Positions 34,107-46,647 of a DNA stretch of 64,000 bases are shown one piece after another; positions within the stretch are counted from its first letter, which is position 1, and each line of letters starts with the position of its first letter. Under the pieces are notes generated by a model. That model searched no databases, was not told where the DNA came from, and saw only the letters and a program-made list of their open reading frames with translations. The position numbers and the translations under genes are program-made. Origin of the DNA: Leptodontidium sp. MPI-SDFR-AT-0119 (taxonomy: Eukaryota; Ascomycota; Leotiomycetes; Helotiales; Leptodontidiaceae); the NCBI GenBank assembly GCA_020726505.1, contig JAHLEZ010000024.1, forward strand, positions 682,001 to 746,000. Reading direction: 5' to 3'.

Positions 34107-34783
34107 TATTTTCATGCTCTTCGCTCATTGAACCCGTTCATTTGGCTTCACAACGAATTTATCTGTATCGTCAAGTCCTCATCTTCTTGCAGGCTATGCA
34201 GTGCATATATCTAGATTAGTGATCGTTACTTGGTGGTCCATGGTCGACTTGTTTTGAAACATTTCATCCCATCTCGCTTCGGCCCCACCTACCCATCCCA
34301 GCATCCCACCCCGAATACACTTTATTTGAGATCGACGCAAGCACTGCCAAGATCTAAACGCAGGAACATCGCATCTCCCTGCGCTAAAGAACCCATTCTT
34401 TCAATTTGTTCCTCACGTCAAAGTCACCGTTGAAACAAGGTCCGCCCAAGAACCCGGATTCTCACTGGCGGGATATCCCAAAAAGCGCTGGGCGTTCATT
34501 TGACCTTCATCCTGTCTTCTTTCTGCTTGAAACGAGATGATGTACCTGCGCCAGCGGTGGATCATTCCAGCCTCATTCTATCGAAGTCCGCGAACCATGG
34601 ACGATGGAGAGGAGGCATATATACTCTGGAGTCTATCCTTCTCAATTCCTCTCACTATCGCAGCCAGCCTGAATTCTTTCTTTACAGAAAATTACCTTCT
34701 TTTTCAATCGATTGGTCTGGAACCATTACACTCATTCTCCACTTTCAAACCGTTCCAACCAACCAGCACACATTCTTTCCAAG
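34107..34783. other. Intergenic upstream of the AA9 gene
   Basis: 677 bp without a gene. TATATA at 34618-34623, about 160 bp before the AA9 ATG, is a weak core-promoter candidate; CT-rich sequence follows. Confidence 0.4.
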
Positions 34784-35860
34784 ATGCCTTCCATGCTTAG
34801 CTCATCTCTTTTGGCTCTCGCCTCTGCTGCCTCTGTCGCTGCCCACGGTTTCGTCAAGGGTGTTTCCATTGATGGAAAATAGTAAGTGTCTCAGCGACGC
34901 AGACACCACGACTAGATGTTAACTTGCGCAGTCAAACAGGTTGGCTCGTCGACTATGCCTACAACCCAACTCCCCCCGAGTCATTCGGCTGGAGCGAGAC
35001 TGCTCTAGACCTCGGATTCGTTTCTCCAGCTGCTTTGGCAGATCCCGATATCATCTGCCACTTGGGTGCCAAGAATGGTGCTCTTTCAGCAACTGTTGCT
35101 GCCGGTACCACTATGGAGGTTTTCTGGTCCGGATGGCCTGATTCCCACAAAGGTCCAGTCATCGACTACCTCGCTTCGTGCAAGGGATCCTGCGCTACTG
35201 TCGACAAGACCACTCTTGAGTAAGTTGTTCGACAGGGTTGCTTTAGGATCACAATACTAACTCCTTTCTAGATTCTTCAAGATCGACGAGAAGGGACTCG
35301 AGAACGGCTCCTGGGCCTCCGATGAGCTGATGAACAACAACGCCTCATGGGCAGTGACAATTCCAAGCACCATCGCACCAGGAAACTACGTCCTCCGCCA
35401 CGAGATCATTGCTCTTCACGGTGGTGGATCAGTCAACGGCGCTCAATTGTACCCCTTCTGCCTCAATCTCGAGGTCACTGGTACCGGAACTGATGTCCCA
35501 GCCGGTACTTTGGGAACTGCTCTCTACAAGGAGGATGACCCAGGAATCTTGGTCAACATCTATGTTGACGATCTCAACTACATTATCCCTGGCCCAGCTG
35601 TCTACGGATCAGGTTCTGGCTCTGGATCGGGCTCAGGCTCTTCCGGAAACACAACCACTCCAGTTGCTACCTCTGCCACCGCCCCAGTTGCCACTTCTGC
35701 TGCCCTCCCTATCGCAACATCCGCTCCAGGGAACTCTACCGTCCCTATCGCTACCTCCGTAGCTCCATCTGTCATCCCAACAACCTTCGCTACAGCAATT
35801 GCCACCGCTGCACCAGTTGCAACTTCAGCCCCTGATGCCGAGTATGAGGATGACTGCTAG
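34784..35860 (+). CDS. AA9 lytic polysaccharide monooxygenase (secreted)
   Basis: Three exons, 34784-34881, 34932-35219 and 35272-35860; 324 aa. AA9 enzymes are copper-dependent monooxygenases that cut cellulose or hemicelluloses oxidatively. A signal peptide (1-20) exposes His21 (AHGFVKG) as the mature N-terminal copper ligand. The second His lies in the [13 protein letters not shown] motif and the axial Tyr in [14 protein letters not shown]. Disulfide-type cysteines are at ICHLG, SCKGSC and YPFCLN. The catalytic domain ends near residue 245 and is followed by a Gly-Ser linker ([10 protein letters not shown]) and a Ser/Thr/Ala/Pro tail with about six PVATSA-like repeats ending in DAEYEDDC; no CBM1 is present. 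It converges on a GMC oxidoreductase 300 bp away. Exons were set by restoring DGKYQTGW and TLEFFKID. Confidence 0.93.
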
Positions 35861-36159
35861 ATCTCCTATCTTTGAAGGCTTTCTTGTATAAAATATTGTT
35901 GGAACCCGAGCGGTTTTGAAACTTTTCTTCGATGTATATAGATTTTGATGGTCAGATATAGAATGGATAGCAATTATCCACCTTCTAATCGGTGCTCTTG
36001 TTTGACCACCTTTCTTGCATGTGTCATGCTCTGACGCATTTCGCGGTGAGTAACAGTCCATGAAATGTTGGGCTGATCAATTTGCTCACAATCTACCCGA
36101 AGTGGTTTAGAAAACTTAAATTGTTTGACCTAGACGCATTCTGCCGACCACATGATCTC

Positions 36160-38093
36160 TTATCTCCCCTTCCATTCCTCCTTGATCATATCAGCCGCTC
36201 TCTCAGCAACAGCATAGACACTAGTAATGATATTCCCTCTTGGCAAAACAGGAAAAACACTCGCATCCACAACCCTCAGACCCTTCACGCCGTAAACTTT
36301 CAACTCGGCATTAACAACACCACCCATATCTCTGGGTCTCATGCCACAAGTACCAGCAGGATGATAGTTGGAAATTGTGTGTTCTTTCACGACCTTCTTC
36401 GCAGTCTCTAGATCCATCTCCTTCCCATCTGTAAAAGCATAGCTGGGAATCCTGCGTCCATTGGGTTTGAGATGGTGAGAGAGCGGGGCTGTGGAAGTCA
36501 AGGTGGAGAAGAACTGGATGTGACGAGCGCAGAGCTCGAGGTCCATAGGATGAGATAGGTATTTTGGGTCGATGAGCGGATTATCGGAAGGTGTTGCGGA
36601 GGCGATGTGAACGTTTCCTCTTGAGAAAGGATGGTTGAGTGCTATCATGAAGGAAAGGTAGTTGCCCTCTACATCGCCCTTGACCATGTCGGAGATTTTA
36701 GAACCGGCGGAGATGTTAAATTGCATTTTGGCGATAATTTGTTGAACGGTTGCCTCGGATAGCAGCTCTGCAGTGACAGCATCCTTTAGTTGTTCACTTT
36801 CTGAACCGCCTGGGACTGACAACCTCTCGAGCAGAGATGGTATGTACTGTTTCCCGTTTGGTCCAAAGGTGCCGGGGAGTCGGAATTGCGCTATGGGGAC
36901 GAAGTGGTGGCCCAGAGGTCCAGATTGATCCTTCTGATACATCTCCATTAATGCAGGCATAATCGTGGGATCTCTCATTATGGTCTCGCCGGTCATGACA
37001 CCGTCTGCTGCTTCGAAAGATACAGATACGAGCAGATGATCCTGCAGATTCTCTCCGACGCTTGGATTATCAACAAAGATCTCGACTCCATGTTGGTCGA
37101 GCAGCTTCGAGTCGCCAATACCAGACAGCTCAAGAATTTGAGGTGATTTCATTGTTCCAGCTGATAGGATGACTTCCCTGTTCGCTTTGATGGAGATTTC
37201 TTTCCCGGATTTCGACACGAGTTGTACGCCGGTTGCAACAACCTCCCCAGCTTTCTTCTCAAGTAGGATCTTCGAGACCAGTGCATCAGTCACTACACGC
37301 AGATTTGGACGGGACGAGATATCCGTAGAGTAGAACGCCGAGGTTGCAGAACTACGAGTACGTGTCTTGGGGTCAATAGCTGCGGGACATGCAAGGCCAC
37401 CAAGATCTGTTCCCTCATACTTCAAATCCTTCATGATATTGCCCCAAGTCTCGTACCAGGCTTTATCAAGGTCGCTGGTCCCACCGTATGACGTCTGGAC
37501 TGGTCCATCTGTCGATTCGAGGGCATCATCATGGTTTGAGATGTCGATTATTTCCCTGGCTTTGTCTGCTGGGCCTGGAGGATGATGAGTGTGGAATTTG
37601 CGGAGATAGGGAAGCATGGTGTCCCAGTTCCAACCGGGATTGCCGAGTTTCTCCCATGCGTCGAAAGATGGTTTCGAATTGTACACCATTTGCAGCTGGA
37701 AAATCGAGCTGCTGCCGCCGAGGACTTTGCCTCTCTGCTGCGGGATTATTCGTCCATTGAGACAAGCCTATAACTTTGTCAACTTAATTGCTGGTGATTG
37801 GAGAGGGCTATAATTACCTGGGGAACGGATTGGAAACACCAATCGTACGTTGGATTGCCGTACATACCAAATGCAAGACCGGGTGTGAGGATCATGGGAT
37901 CGTCTTGTCTGTTTGATCCAGCCTCGAGAACGAGAACCTGGGCGTTGGGATCTTCTGTCAATCTGGCAGCGACAACCAAACCAGCAGTTCCTCCTCCAAT
38001 AATGATGAAGTCGTATTGCTCTGCAAGCTTGTCTGTTGATGAAGTGTCAACGAGATGAGAAGGCATCGTGGCGGGGGGGAGAGCTGTATCCAT
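36160..38093 (-). CDS. GMC-family FAD oxidoreductase (choline dehydrogenase/alcohol oxidase-like)
   Basis: Two exons on the minus strand, 38093-37818 and 37767-36160 (50-nt intron); 627 aa. The N-terminal FAD-binding Rossmann motif is FIIIGGGTAGLVVAARL (G33-G38). GMC signature 1 is GKVLGGSSSIFQLQMVYN, rebuilt across the splice junction (VPQ|ACLNGR). Signature 2 is AGTMKSPQILELSGIG. The active-site His is in ISNYHPAGTCGMRP and the C-terminal cap is PRGNIITSVYAVAERAADMI. Such enzymes oxidise primary alcohols, choline, aryl alcohols or sugars. No signal peptide is seen before the flavin motif, so it is probably intracellular, which argues against a direct role as electron or H2O2 donor for the neighbouring AA9 enzyme. 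The start is the first ATG in frame; M10 is an alternative. Confidence 0.92.
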
Positions 38094-38594
38094 TTTTGTG
38101 TATTTTGAAGCTGAGAATCCCAACTGAGATAATGACTGATGAACTCCAGAGGCGAGAAGGGGTTAATTTATAAAAATCTTCTGGGTCTTCTTCGAAGTGT
38201 AAGCCAACACTTGGCGCTCATTCACAGTTCCCAGCTTGTGATTTCGATCCACAGCCAGCTGTTGCGTGGCACGGCACTTGAGAGGGCTTAGCGCTGAGGG
38301 GGAGGCATACACACCAAAAAATATATGCGTTTCCGTATCTTACTATTGGGTTCCCTTTCGCGCTAGCATTTGATTAGCTCAAAAAGAAGCAATTTAATTG
38401 GTTCAAAATATCGCCTGACTCTGGCTTTTTATAAGAACGACCACAGGCCAGAAGTTGCATAACGGGGCTGCATCACGGGACTATTTACTTTGATTTGACG
38501 GGGTCCAATTAGAGCAAGCTTCGTTGAGCTCTTGTACCTTCGTACCTCCTGGCTCTCTTCACCCCTGAGGGAACGGAGGGGGGTGGCTAGGGCA

Positions 38595-38707
38595 CCCCTT
38601 AGAGAGGCACATAGTGCCTTGTAACTAATTGAAAGTATAATTTATTAAGTACTTTAATATAGTATTAATTAAGAAGAATACTAATGCTGAAGAGAGAGCT
38701 TTCGGGG
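38595..38707 (-). repeat. Dispersed AT-rich repeat, copy A
   Basis: Read on the minus strand, this segment starts CCCCGAAAGCTCTCTC, continues with an AT-rich core and ends with a TACAAGGCAC block and AAGGGG. The same order of elements occurs at 63897-64000 on the plus strand. It is probably a terminal fragment or solo remnant of a transposon. Borders are those of the visible similarity. Confidence 0.65.
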
Positions 38708-38733
38708 TTGTGCTAGCTAGGCTAGTACACAGG

Positions 38734-38743
38734 TACCTAGGTA
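38734..38743. repeat. TACCTAGGTA palindrome, copy 1
   Basis: Perfect 10-bp inverted repeat in intergenic DNA; one of four exact copies in the window. Confidence 0.8.
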
Positions 38744-40816
38744 AAGCTGACCCGAATCCGAAGTTCACGTGTTCTGCCACTCATGAAAGTCGTCACCGTT
38801 ATTCATCACCTACGGATAGTCTTGAGGCTGAATCGAGGATAAGCAGCGCTTGGTCTCGTTCTAATGGTGCTCAAAGTGGAAAGATGGCCGATAATCCCGT
38901 TCCCCGCGAAAGAATCATTGGATGAGAGTGCGATTGGACTAGCGAAACGGTTTCCGGAATTGATTTAACTTTCGTAGTTGCTCAACTAAGTTATCAGCAA
39001 GCTTCGTAGGGCTGACAGAACTTAAGACAAATGGGTCATCCTACACTTTTCCTGGAGGCTGCTATAGCTTCTTTTGCAGTGCGATACATTGTTTGGTCGA
39101 GCTCCACAGGTACGCTGACTGACTGCCTCCGCGAGCCCTCTAAACTTAATCCCCCCCCCTTCAGTTCAGTAAAAAATACTTCATCCAAAACGTAGGATTA
39201 CCACCACTCAATTATCTTTCCCAAAAAGAGGAGAGAGAAACTTCTCTGCAAAGGAGGTATCAAGCCCTGCTGAAGTCTGCAGTTTGTCCAGGGCTGGCAC
39301 AGCAAGAAATTGTGGTTGATTGGGTTTGTGTTCTTAAGACTGAGAAGCTTGACAATTGGTATTCTTTGGGCAGTGCTGAAGCGCAATATTCGAGACTCTT
39401 TCCCGTTTGCTGTGTACATGGTCACCTTTGGGACGATGACTATTGAATCTGTGCAGGCCCTTCTGGTGATGTAGTTGGTTTCTCGTTGGCATCGCGGGGT
39501 AAGTGCGGGGTGAGCTTTAAACTATTTAAAGCGTATCTGTGTCCTTGTAAGCCTTCAGATGCAAATCAGACCTGGAGAGAGGCAGAAGAATTCATTTTTT
39601 GCACAGGCAGGATCCTGGAAAAACGTGCTTGACATAACTGTTTCCCACAGGAGGAATGGTCTCAGCAGGATATCCACTCCATCCATAGATTAGATCTTAT
39701 CTAGAGTCTTTGAATGGTTTTTGTAGATTCGCCGCCAAAAGGAATCCAAGTGCGCGAAAGCCTTGATTTGATTTCTTAAGTGAATGGTCTAGTACAGCAA
39801 CGTGCTTCACCAAAGGCGAATTTGGCCCGCCTTGGAGTGCGTTGCAGGGGTTCCACTACGAGTACGAATAGCACCCTTCACAAGGAGAATTATAGATTTC
39901 TCTCTCTGTTCAGGTCTACGCCAGGGACAATGGGCAAAAACCTCATTAGCCCCGATATTGAACAAAACATTCCAACCGAAACCAGTTGGTGCACTTCTTG
40001 ACTGACAACAGCCGTCGCCACTCCGGTTTTACCTTCCTCGAGTCCCCAAGCTCGCAATAAAAACATAATTTAACAACGAAGGAAGCTTCTACCCCAAATC
40101 CCTGATCTACTGGACGCACGACACGAATCTTCCGAAGTCTCCCATTCCTGTTGCATTCCTGACGACGAGGCCTGTCGGAAGCGGACCATACCCGTCCCGT
40201 AGCTCGCAAAATCGCAAGATTTAGCAGATCACATCGGAAGATTCTTCCGAAGCTAGAGTCGGCAACATGTTTCGATATCGTTTCGAAACAAGGTAAGCTT
40301 TGCCCGGCTAAAATAAGGAGATCTGACGTTCCTGGGCGTCTGGGCGCGGCTGGATTCATTTCCGTCTGTGCTCTGGGTGAGTGAGTGTGTTGAGTTGCCT
40401 GGATTCGGAAAATGGCTCTTCTATGTGGGATGAGGAGATGGTAATTGAAAATTGATGATGGGGAGATGAGGAAAGAAGGACAGTAGGAAAGAGGAAAAAC
40501 AGCGAGACAGGACGATGGGGAAAGGATGGATTCATCAGAACGCAGATATCTATTATTTTAAGGAATGTATAAGTCAATTCTACTACCTAATTTATCATCA
40601 CACCAAAGGAACGACAGAATCCCGGATTTCCATCAATCCCATGCATCTTCCTCTTCCCAAAGCCTCCCCACAAACGATGCTGCTAACTATGTATGTACTG
40701 TTTTTGACAAAGGAGATAAAGCACCACCACCAATAATCATTATTTACAACCTAGGAATCATTCCTATCATTAGACTTGTCTTCGTGCTCAGAACTGTACG
40801 GACGGACTCTGCAGAT

Positions 40817-41720
40817 TTACTGCTGCTTGGCGAGGGAGCGGGCAAAGCGGCGCTTGGTGAGGTTGTACTCGATAGCACGCTTCTTAGCAGCAGCAGACTG
40901 TGTGAAAGCTACGGAGCCACCGAATGGGCCGGCGAGAGCAGCGTTCTGGAGCTTAGCAACGCAGACGTTCTCGGCGCCTCCAACTGAGCCGGAGCAGGTC
41001 ATACCAGCTGGCATGGCCATGGCGACGGGGAAGTCCATAGTCTGAGCAGCGGAGAGACCTCCAATGCCGATACCTGGGACGTTGGTGGTGACCTCTGCCT
41101 TTTGGAATGCAGCTGGGTCGGTTCCGCCGGAGGTGGGGTCGACCGTGGCGGTCAATGGACCGGCACCGTCCTGGTTGACTTGGTGGAAGGTCATCATGAC
41201 AGTTCCGTCGTCGGTGGTGGTTGGCAGACCGGATGTTGCACCAGCGCCAGTTGCGGCCTTGACACCAGTCTCAACGGTGCCCTTGGGGGTCTTGGTGCCA
41301 CCGTTGGCAGCACGCTCCCCGAGAGAGCGGCGGAGGACGTTAGCAGAGTGGATCTCGCGGGCTGCGACTGTGTCGGTAGAGTTTCCTCCGTCTCCCATGA
41401 AGAGAGCGATCATCTTCGAGGCATCGACTGGTCCAGTGGAAGTTCGGCCGAGAGCTGAGGCTTTGGCGGTACCGAGTTCTTTATCGCGGATAATGGAAGT
41501 ATCGGCCTCGGCGCCGCAGGCTGGAGAAGCACAATCACGAGGAGTTCCATCGGCAACTGGACGATGTTAGGAGTAGTCTGAGATAGAGAGTGGGTGCTGT
41601 CTTACTTGAGAGACCTGGCATGGTGACATCGTTGGCACCCTTCACCGAGTCAATGACACCGTGAGCGAAGACATTGGTAGCAGCGAAGGCCACAATGAGG
41701 ATTGCTGATGAGTATTGCAT
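40817..41720 (-). CDS. Egh16-like secreted virulence-type protein (Gas1/Mas1 family)
   Basis: Two exons on the minus strand, 41720-41606 and 41556-40817 (49-nt intron); 284 aa. The family (Egh16-like virulence factor, formerly DUF3129) includes appressorium-stage proteins of Blumeria and Magnaporthe (Gas1, Gas2, Mas1) that affect host penetration. A signal peptide (1-19) is followed by HGVIDSVKGANDVTMPGLS and then, after the intron, ADGTPRDCASPACGAEADTS, SIIRDKELG, GTVMMTFHQVNQDGAGP and the CSG...CVAKLQNAALAGPFGGSV block, which are diagnostic. The mature protein would begin with His20, as in copper-type LPMOs. The C-terminus is basic (KKRAIEYNLTKRRFARSLAK). A TATAAGT-type element occurs about 190 bp upstream. 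The role in this fungus is inferred from family. Confidence 0.9.
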
Positions 41721-44626
41721 TTTGAAATGTATGTGGAAGTGGAAGTGAAGGAAGATTGCAAACAAAAAAGATTATTAAAAGATTGTTGTAGGTGGAATCT
41801 GCGACCGGCGCCTGGCTGGATTATTAAGAGATGGAAGTGAGGAAAGTAGAAGATACTGAAGATGCTGATGATGAGAAAAGATATGAATTGAGCGGGATCT
41901 TGTCAAGTACTTATACAGAGCTGCCAAGAGATAGCTGGGCAAAAGCTTGGTCTTGAAAAGACCAGATGCCAATGTCCTTGGTACAGTTTGGCTCGGGTAG
42001 CACGCTTTCTGACAGAAGAGTTAATCTCTGACTTGTTTAGAAACTCTCTTACCACGGATTTGATGGCACCCGACTTAAACTTGACTAGATACTATTACGA
42101 TTCTTTCTAGTGAGAAAGCATGCATGCTTAAAGATCCGACGAGGAGTTCTGAGCTGTACGATTGGACAAGACCATAAATAGTGGAAACAGGACCGGGCGA
42201 CAAAAGTGCTGAGACAGAACAGGTGGCGGTCCAGGCCACCCAATGGGAACACTCCGCTCTTCATGTTTCCATAGATAGTCAACTAGACGAAGATCTGGGA
42301 GGATCAGAAAAGGGTCCATTATGGTGGCTGATCTCCAAGGGCTTGGAAGCTGAGGCTCTGCGCGTTTGAGTCTTGGCCAAAACTTGACAGGCAGGCCCAA
42401 ATGACAAGATACGATTGGAGTGATCATGTTTCCGGTGGAGGAAAAGACGGAACAATAAACATGGCTGCATGAATTACCTCCGGATTTCCGTCGAGGATGT
42501 GAAGAACTGTTCAGGGATTCTGTAGATCCTCAAACACTTGGCACTTCATGCTGGAAGAGCTTGGACTTCATACAAGCCAATCATAATCGCTGGGTAGACA
42601 CCAAAAGAAAGCTGCACCACATAGTTAGCCAATTGAAGCCAGTTACAGAAGTCAGGAACTATCTGTGGGGCAGAAGTTGGTGTTGGAAACCACCAGGACT
42701 TTGACCCTTCGCATCGGGATGTTTGTAACATGCTAGCGTGATCGACACATCCAGCTGCAACACCATTCCGAACACAGCCACGGCCACGAACCGCAATTGT
42801 TTGTTAAATTTTCTCGAAGTTCGGGTGAAAACAGTGCGTTCAACACAGTGATGGCGGCGCATGGTGCTTCCAAGGCTTGGTTGTATTGAAGCTGCTCAGG
42901 CAGCCAGGTCACAAAGTTTGATGCCGAGAACTGAAAACAATCTCGTTTGGTCTTTCGCGAGATTGGTTGACTGTTCTCACGAGTTGATTCAGTGGTGGAC
43001 CTTTGTGACGTTGACGGAACGGCTGAATCTTCAGCTTGCCGCTGATGCTGATGATGTTGGATGTTTCAAGTCGTCAGGCTGTCACCAGCTAAAGATTCGA
43101 ACTCTCGCTTGAGAGAACGTGATATTGGATCGAACCGAACCTCTCGACATGCAGGTTATTGGGAAGTCAAATATTGTAAGCCAAAAAGCCAACTAGGTAC
43201 AGCACATTGAAGCTCAATAAGCCAGAAAGATAACCCAGACATGAGTTTAAGTTCACGAGATATCCAGATCACATGATGAACGCAGTTCGCTAAACCTCTT
43301 AGCGCCAGCCAACTTGCCATCTTCAACTCACTCTTCAACTCACCTTCCCAAACCTCATCCATCACCAAAACTCAAGATCCCCCAAGAACAAACAGAATCA
43401 AAAGAACCTCATCAATCTTTCATTCAGACCCCAAACCCCTTTTCAATATCTCATCTCAAACCTCGTATCGATCCGGAGGAACAAGCTTCCGTATCCTGCT
43501 CAGCCTCAGCAAGGCTAGGCTTGGGCTTGCCTCGGCGGGCCTGGACTCCCGTGGCGCCACGACTGACAGCCTTGCCGGACAATTCGATCCAGGCGCGTCC
43601 AATGCCGTATCTAAGTATATTCCGGACGTCTCAAGGACAAAAAATCAATAGTTTGATATCTTTGTACCTATTCTTGTTCTTGTTTCTTGTGTTCTTTGCT
43701 TGTTCTTCAGCCGGATGTTGACAAGACCATTGTTACATGTGAGAGTGAGGAGAAGTCTGGTTGATGGGGGACTTTGAGGCCTCAATATTATGAGAAGAAT
43801 GCCGTTCTAAAGGAGGGCAAAGTCTCTGCCCAGATGGTGTATCCCAGCGGCTTGGATACACGTATGGATGAGGCCTGTTGCAGAAGGCTGTATTACGGCC
43901 AATCTCCACCCAGTTTCAGACCTGTCCTACCTTCCTGTCCATCGTATCTTGTGTTGAATTTGTTTTCTGAAGTTTTATCGGAGGTTTGTATCTAATACAT
44001 CCCCTAGATTTTCTTGGATTTATTGACGAAGGAGCAGCACCGACGCAAGTATGGCCACCAGTTGTTCGTCTTATCAAATCTCCAAGTCACAATACACTGC
44101 ACACACTCAAGTAGCAAGGAATCTGGGTTTCATGTAGTCATTCATTATGCAGTATCTGATTTCTACTCCTCAAACCTCACACTCCCAAGTCCAGTTCAAG
44201 AAAATCCGCACCAGTATCAGCACCAGTATCAATATCCAATCCAAACCCCTCCTATGCGCCCTGTCCCAAAGCAAAAAATGCACAATACGCCATTGTCCTA
44301 CGCCCACCCGCCACAGGATCCCCAAGTCTCGTTTTCAGCGCCATCCCCCAAATCACACGCCTAAGTCTCAGCCACTTTTGCTTGTTCGGCCCTTTCATCC
44401 CCAGCACGTGACGTGCTTACACCACCTTCCTCCTTCGTTCGAGATGTCTGATCCTTCGCAAAGAGCACCCAAGCAATGTTTCAGACCTCATTGCTTACTC
44501 CCTTCTAATTTTGAATGGCCAAATCCACTGCCAGCGCAGCAGAATGGTTCACACGTGATCCCATTTCTCATGTTAACCCCCCTTGTCCAAACCTTCCCGT
44601 TCCTCCTCCTCCTTCTTCCGTGCTAG
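41721..44626. other. Gene-poor region
   Basis: 2.9 kb without a supportable gene. A GC-rich open stretch at about 43480-43650 (plus strand, containing SKARLGLASAGLDSRGATTD) has coding-like composition but no start codon or partner exon that I can assign. Confidence 0.4.
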
Positions 44627-45289
44627 TCAGGCGGTCATCCTGCGCTCGGATTCTTCACAGGCTATACACACTCCACCCCCAAAGACCCGAGTATGGCGTC
44701 TCCATCCTTCTGCCATCACTACCTCTCCCTGGACTTCTACACCCCCGGCAGTAGTCTTGGTGTAACTTCTCCGTCTCGGGAAGTCGACTACTCCCGCCTC
44801 GAAGGAATCAAAAGTCGAGATGATAGGTGACCCAGAGGTGGGGGAATCGTAGTACGAAGCGTTCGTGCCCATACCAAACCCTAGATCTTGTGTCGCGACC
44901 AAAGGCATTGGGGGAGTGAAGGGAGGTGGTTGAGGAGGCCTCTGGATACGATTTGATGCTTGCTCAAAGGGTGATGATATCTCTTTCTCTTCTTTGACGT
45001 CTTGCTGGTCTCTGAACTGGGTGATTTCCGCATCTTTCTCCAAGACGGGGGTCTGTGTGAGGGTTGCGGTTGATCGTCTTCTTCTCATGATGAAAGTGCA
45101 TATACCCAGCAATGCGAATGCGAGCAAGAAGTATGGGGCACCCATGGCCGCGTGGGCGTATGGTTCGGAAAGGACAGGCATGGCGATGGTACAATATATG
45201 AAGCGGAGGAGTATGTATATGGTAGACCCGATGGAGGAAGGAGGGGAGACGACGTGAGGTGAGAAATTAGGAGGACTCGGGAATCGCAA
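44627..45289 (-). CDS. Hypothetical single-pass membrane protein
   Basis: Single-exon minus-strand ORF of 220 aa (or 184 aa from the second Met at 45181). A hydrophobic segment APYFLLAFALLGICTFIM followed by RRRRS is a clear stop-transfer signal, so the C-terminal part should face the cytosol. That tail is polar and Pro-rich (RPPQPPPFTPPMPL) with a YYDSPTSGSPIISTFDSFE segment. The longer start adds a second hydrophobic stretch (STIYILLRFIYCTIA). I do not recognise the family; similar short-TM, Pro/Ser-tail proteins are common and uncharacterised in ascomycetes. Confidence 0.55.
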   Translation of the reverse strand: MRFPSPPNFSPHVVSPPSSIGSTIYILLRFIYCTIAMPVLSEPYAHAAMGAPYFLLAFALLGICTFIMRRRRSTATLTQTPVLEKDAEITQFRDQQDVKEEKEISSPFEQASNRIQRPPQPPPFTPPMPLVATQDLGFGMGTNASYYDSPTSGSPIISTFDSFEAGVVDFPRRRSYTKTTAGGVEVQGEVVMAEGWRRHTRVFGGGVCIACEESERRMTA

Positions 45290-46624
45290 CGAAGAGCAAG
45301 AGTTGAATTGGGAGGAATTTGTCGTGCTTATGTAGAGATGGCATTCTGCCCCTCGCCCGCGCTCATCTCATCCTAATCTTAAGCCAGTGCGACTTGACGA
45401 GCGCCTCCAACGCCGCCGAAGTGCCATCCTGGGAACGAGGCCGGGGCAGGCTTGCATGGTGGTAGTCATGGAGGTGGGTTTTGGAGTTGGGATGAGCAGG
45501 GGGCGAGAGCAGGTAGGGCAGAAGTCAGCCGTGATCTGACGCGCATGGATGCAGGTGGTGGATGTTGGATTGGCCGCAGAGAGGCAAAGGCTTGGCGGAC
45601 TGAAGACAAGCAGCAGACGCTAATCTCATCTCCAGCAGAGCTATGCGTGATGGCCAATGTTTATGTCAGGGCATTAATGGTGCATTGCATGACATGGCAT
45701 ATCAGATCTCGACGTCGATGTCGCTCGCAGCTTTCTTGAGTCGGACCCGCGGGCACTGTCGCGTCTGAGAGGCTGGATGGCCAACACTAGAGGGAGCCCG
45801 ATCCCTGCAGGGCGCAAATTCAAGCTCTGACAGCAAAGATCGACGATTAACCTTTGTCGTTAGCAGGCTTTTCTCAGCCCAGTATGGATTCGAGTGTGGA
45901 GTAGTTGGTGGTAGGTACTTAGTTGGCATAACGCAGCGAAACTAGACCTTAGTTGCTTGCTTACTTGCTTGCCGCCACTTAGGGGAAATACAGACCGGCA
46001 CCCAGCTCGACGCTCATCCTTCAGGTGTTCCGTTGCACGGCAGTCTTCTCCCCACCTTCGACGGAGCCAGTGAGCCATGAGTGAAGAAGGTCACGACCGC
46101 GAAAAGGGGCGTAGTGTGATCGGTCTGTAGGGCTGTCCTCGGACCAACAATACAAGGCTAGGTAGGCGGTTGTCTCTATCTCATCAGCTCACGTCGATCT
46201 CCCGCCCCAATGGTACGAAGAGCGCCTTGAGACCTCAATCCAGCATATCCGATGAGTACAGCTCACCTCCGGCCTCGAAGTCTCACCAAGTATCCCGAAC
46301 GGCCTCACTCTCAATCTAGACCCACGCCTCTCCACATAGAAGTGTGCAAGTCAGTACACCGCACAAGACACTACTTACCGCCTCCTCGAAATAGAGCTGG
46401 GACCTGTCAAGTCAAATCAAACCAAATCTGCAGAGGAGGGGTAATGTCCACACACGCCGTGTACATACGAGGCGGCTACAGATCTGACGACGAGGAGGGG
46501 TGAAGGACCTCCTCCTCGACCTCAACTCTATTCCCATCCTGTGCCGCCGTAAACAAACCAATGGAAAGATCCAAAGCTCGCTGATGTTCAAGGAACAAGG
46601 TCCGGAGATTCAAGTCAGTCAGTT

Positions 46625-46647
46625 TGTCTGTCTGTCTGTCTGTCTGT
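46625..46647. repeat. CTGT microsatellite
   Basis: About six copies of the tetranucleotide CTGT in tandem. Confidence 0.85.

Larger units (their letters stand above)
38094..40816. other. Large intergenic region with a dispersed repeat
   Basis: 2.7 kb with no supportable gene. It contains an AT-rich repeat copy at 38595-38707, adjacent to one TACCTAGGTA palindrome, and mixed AT-rich sequence beyond. Confidence 0.5.

Noticed and set aside
43480..43650. GC-rich open stretch containing SKARLGLASAGLDSRGATTD, possible exon
   Set aside because: No start codon in frame and no convincing partner exon; kept only as a note.
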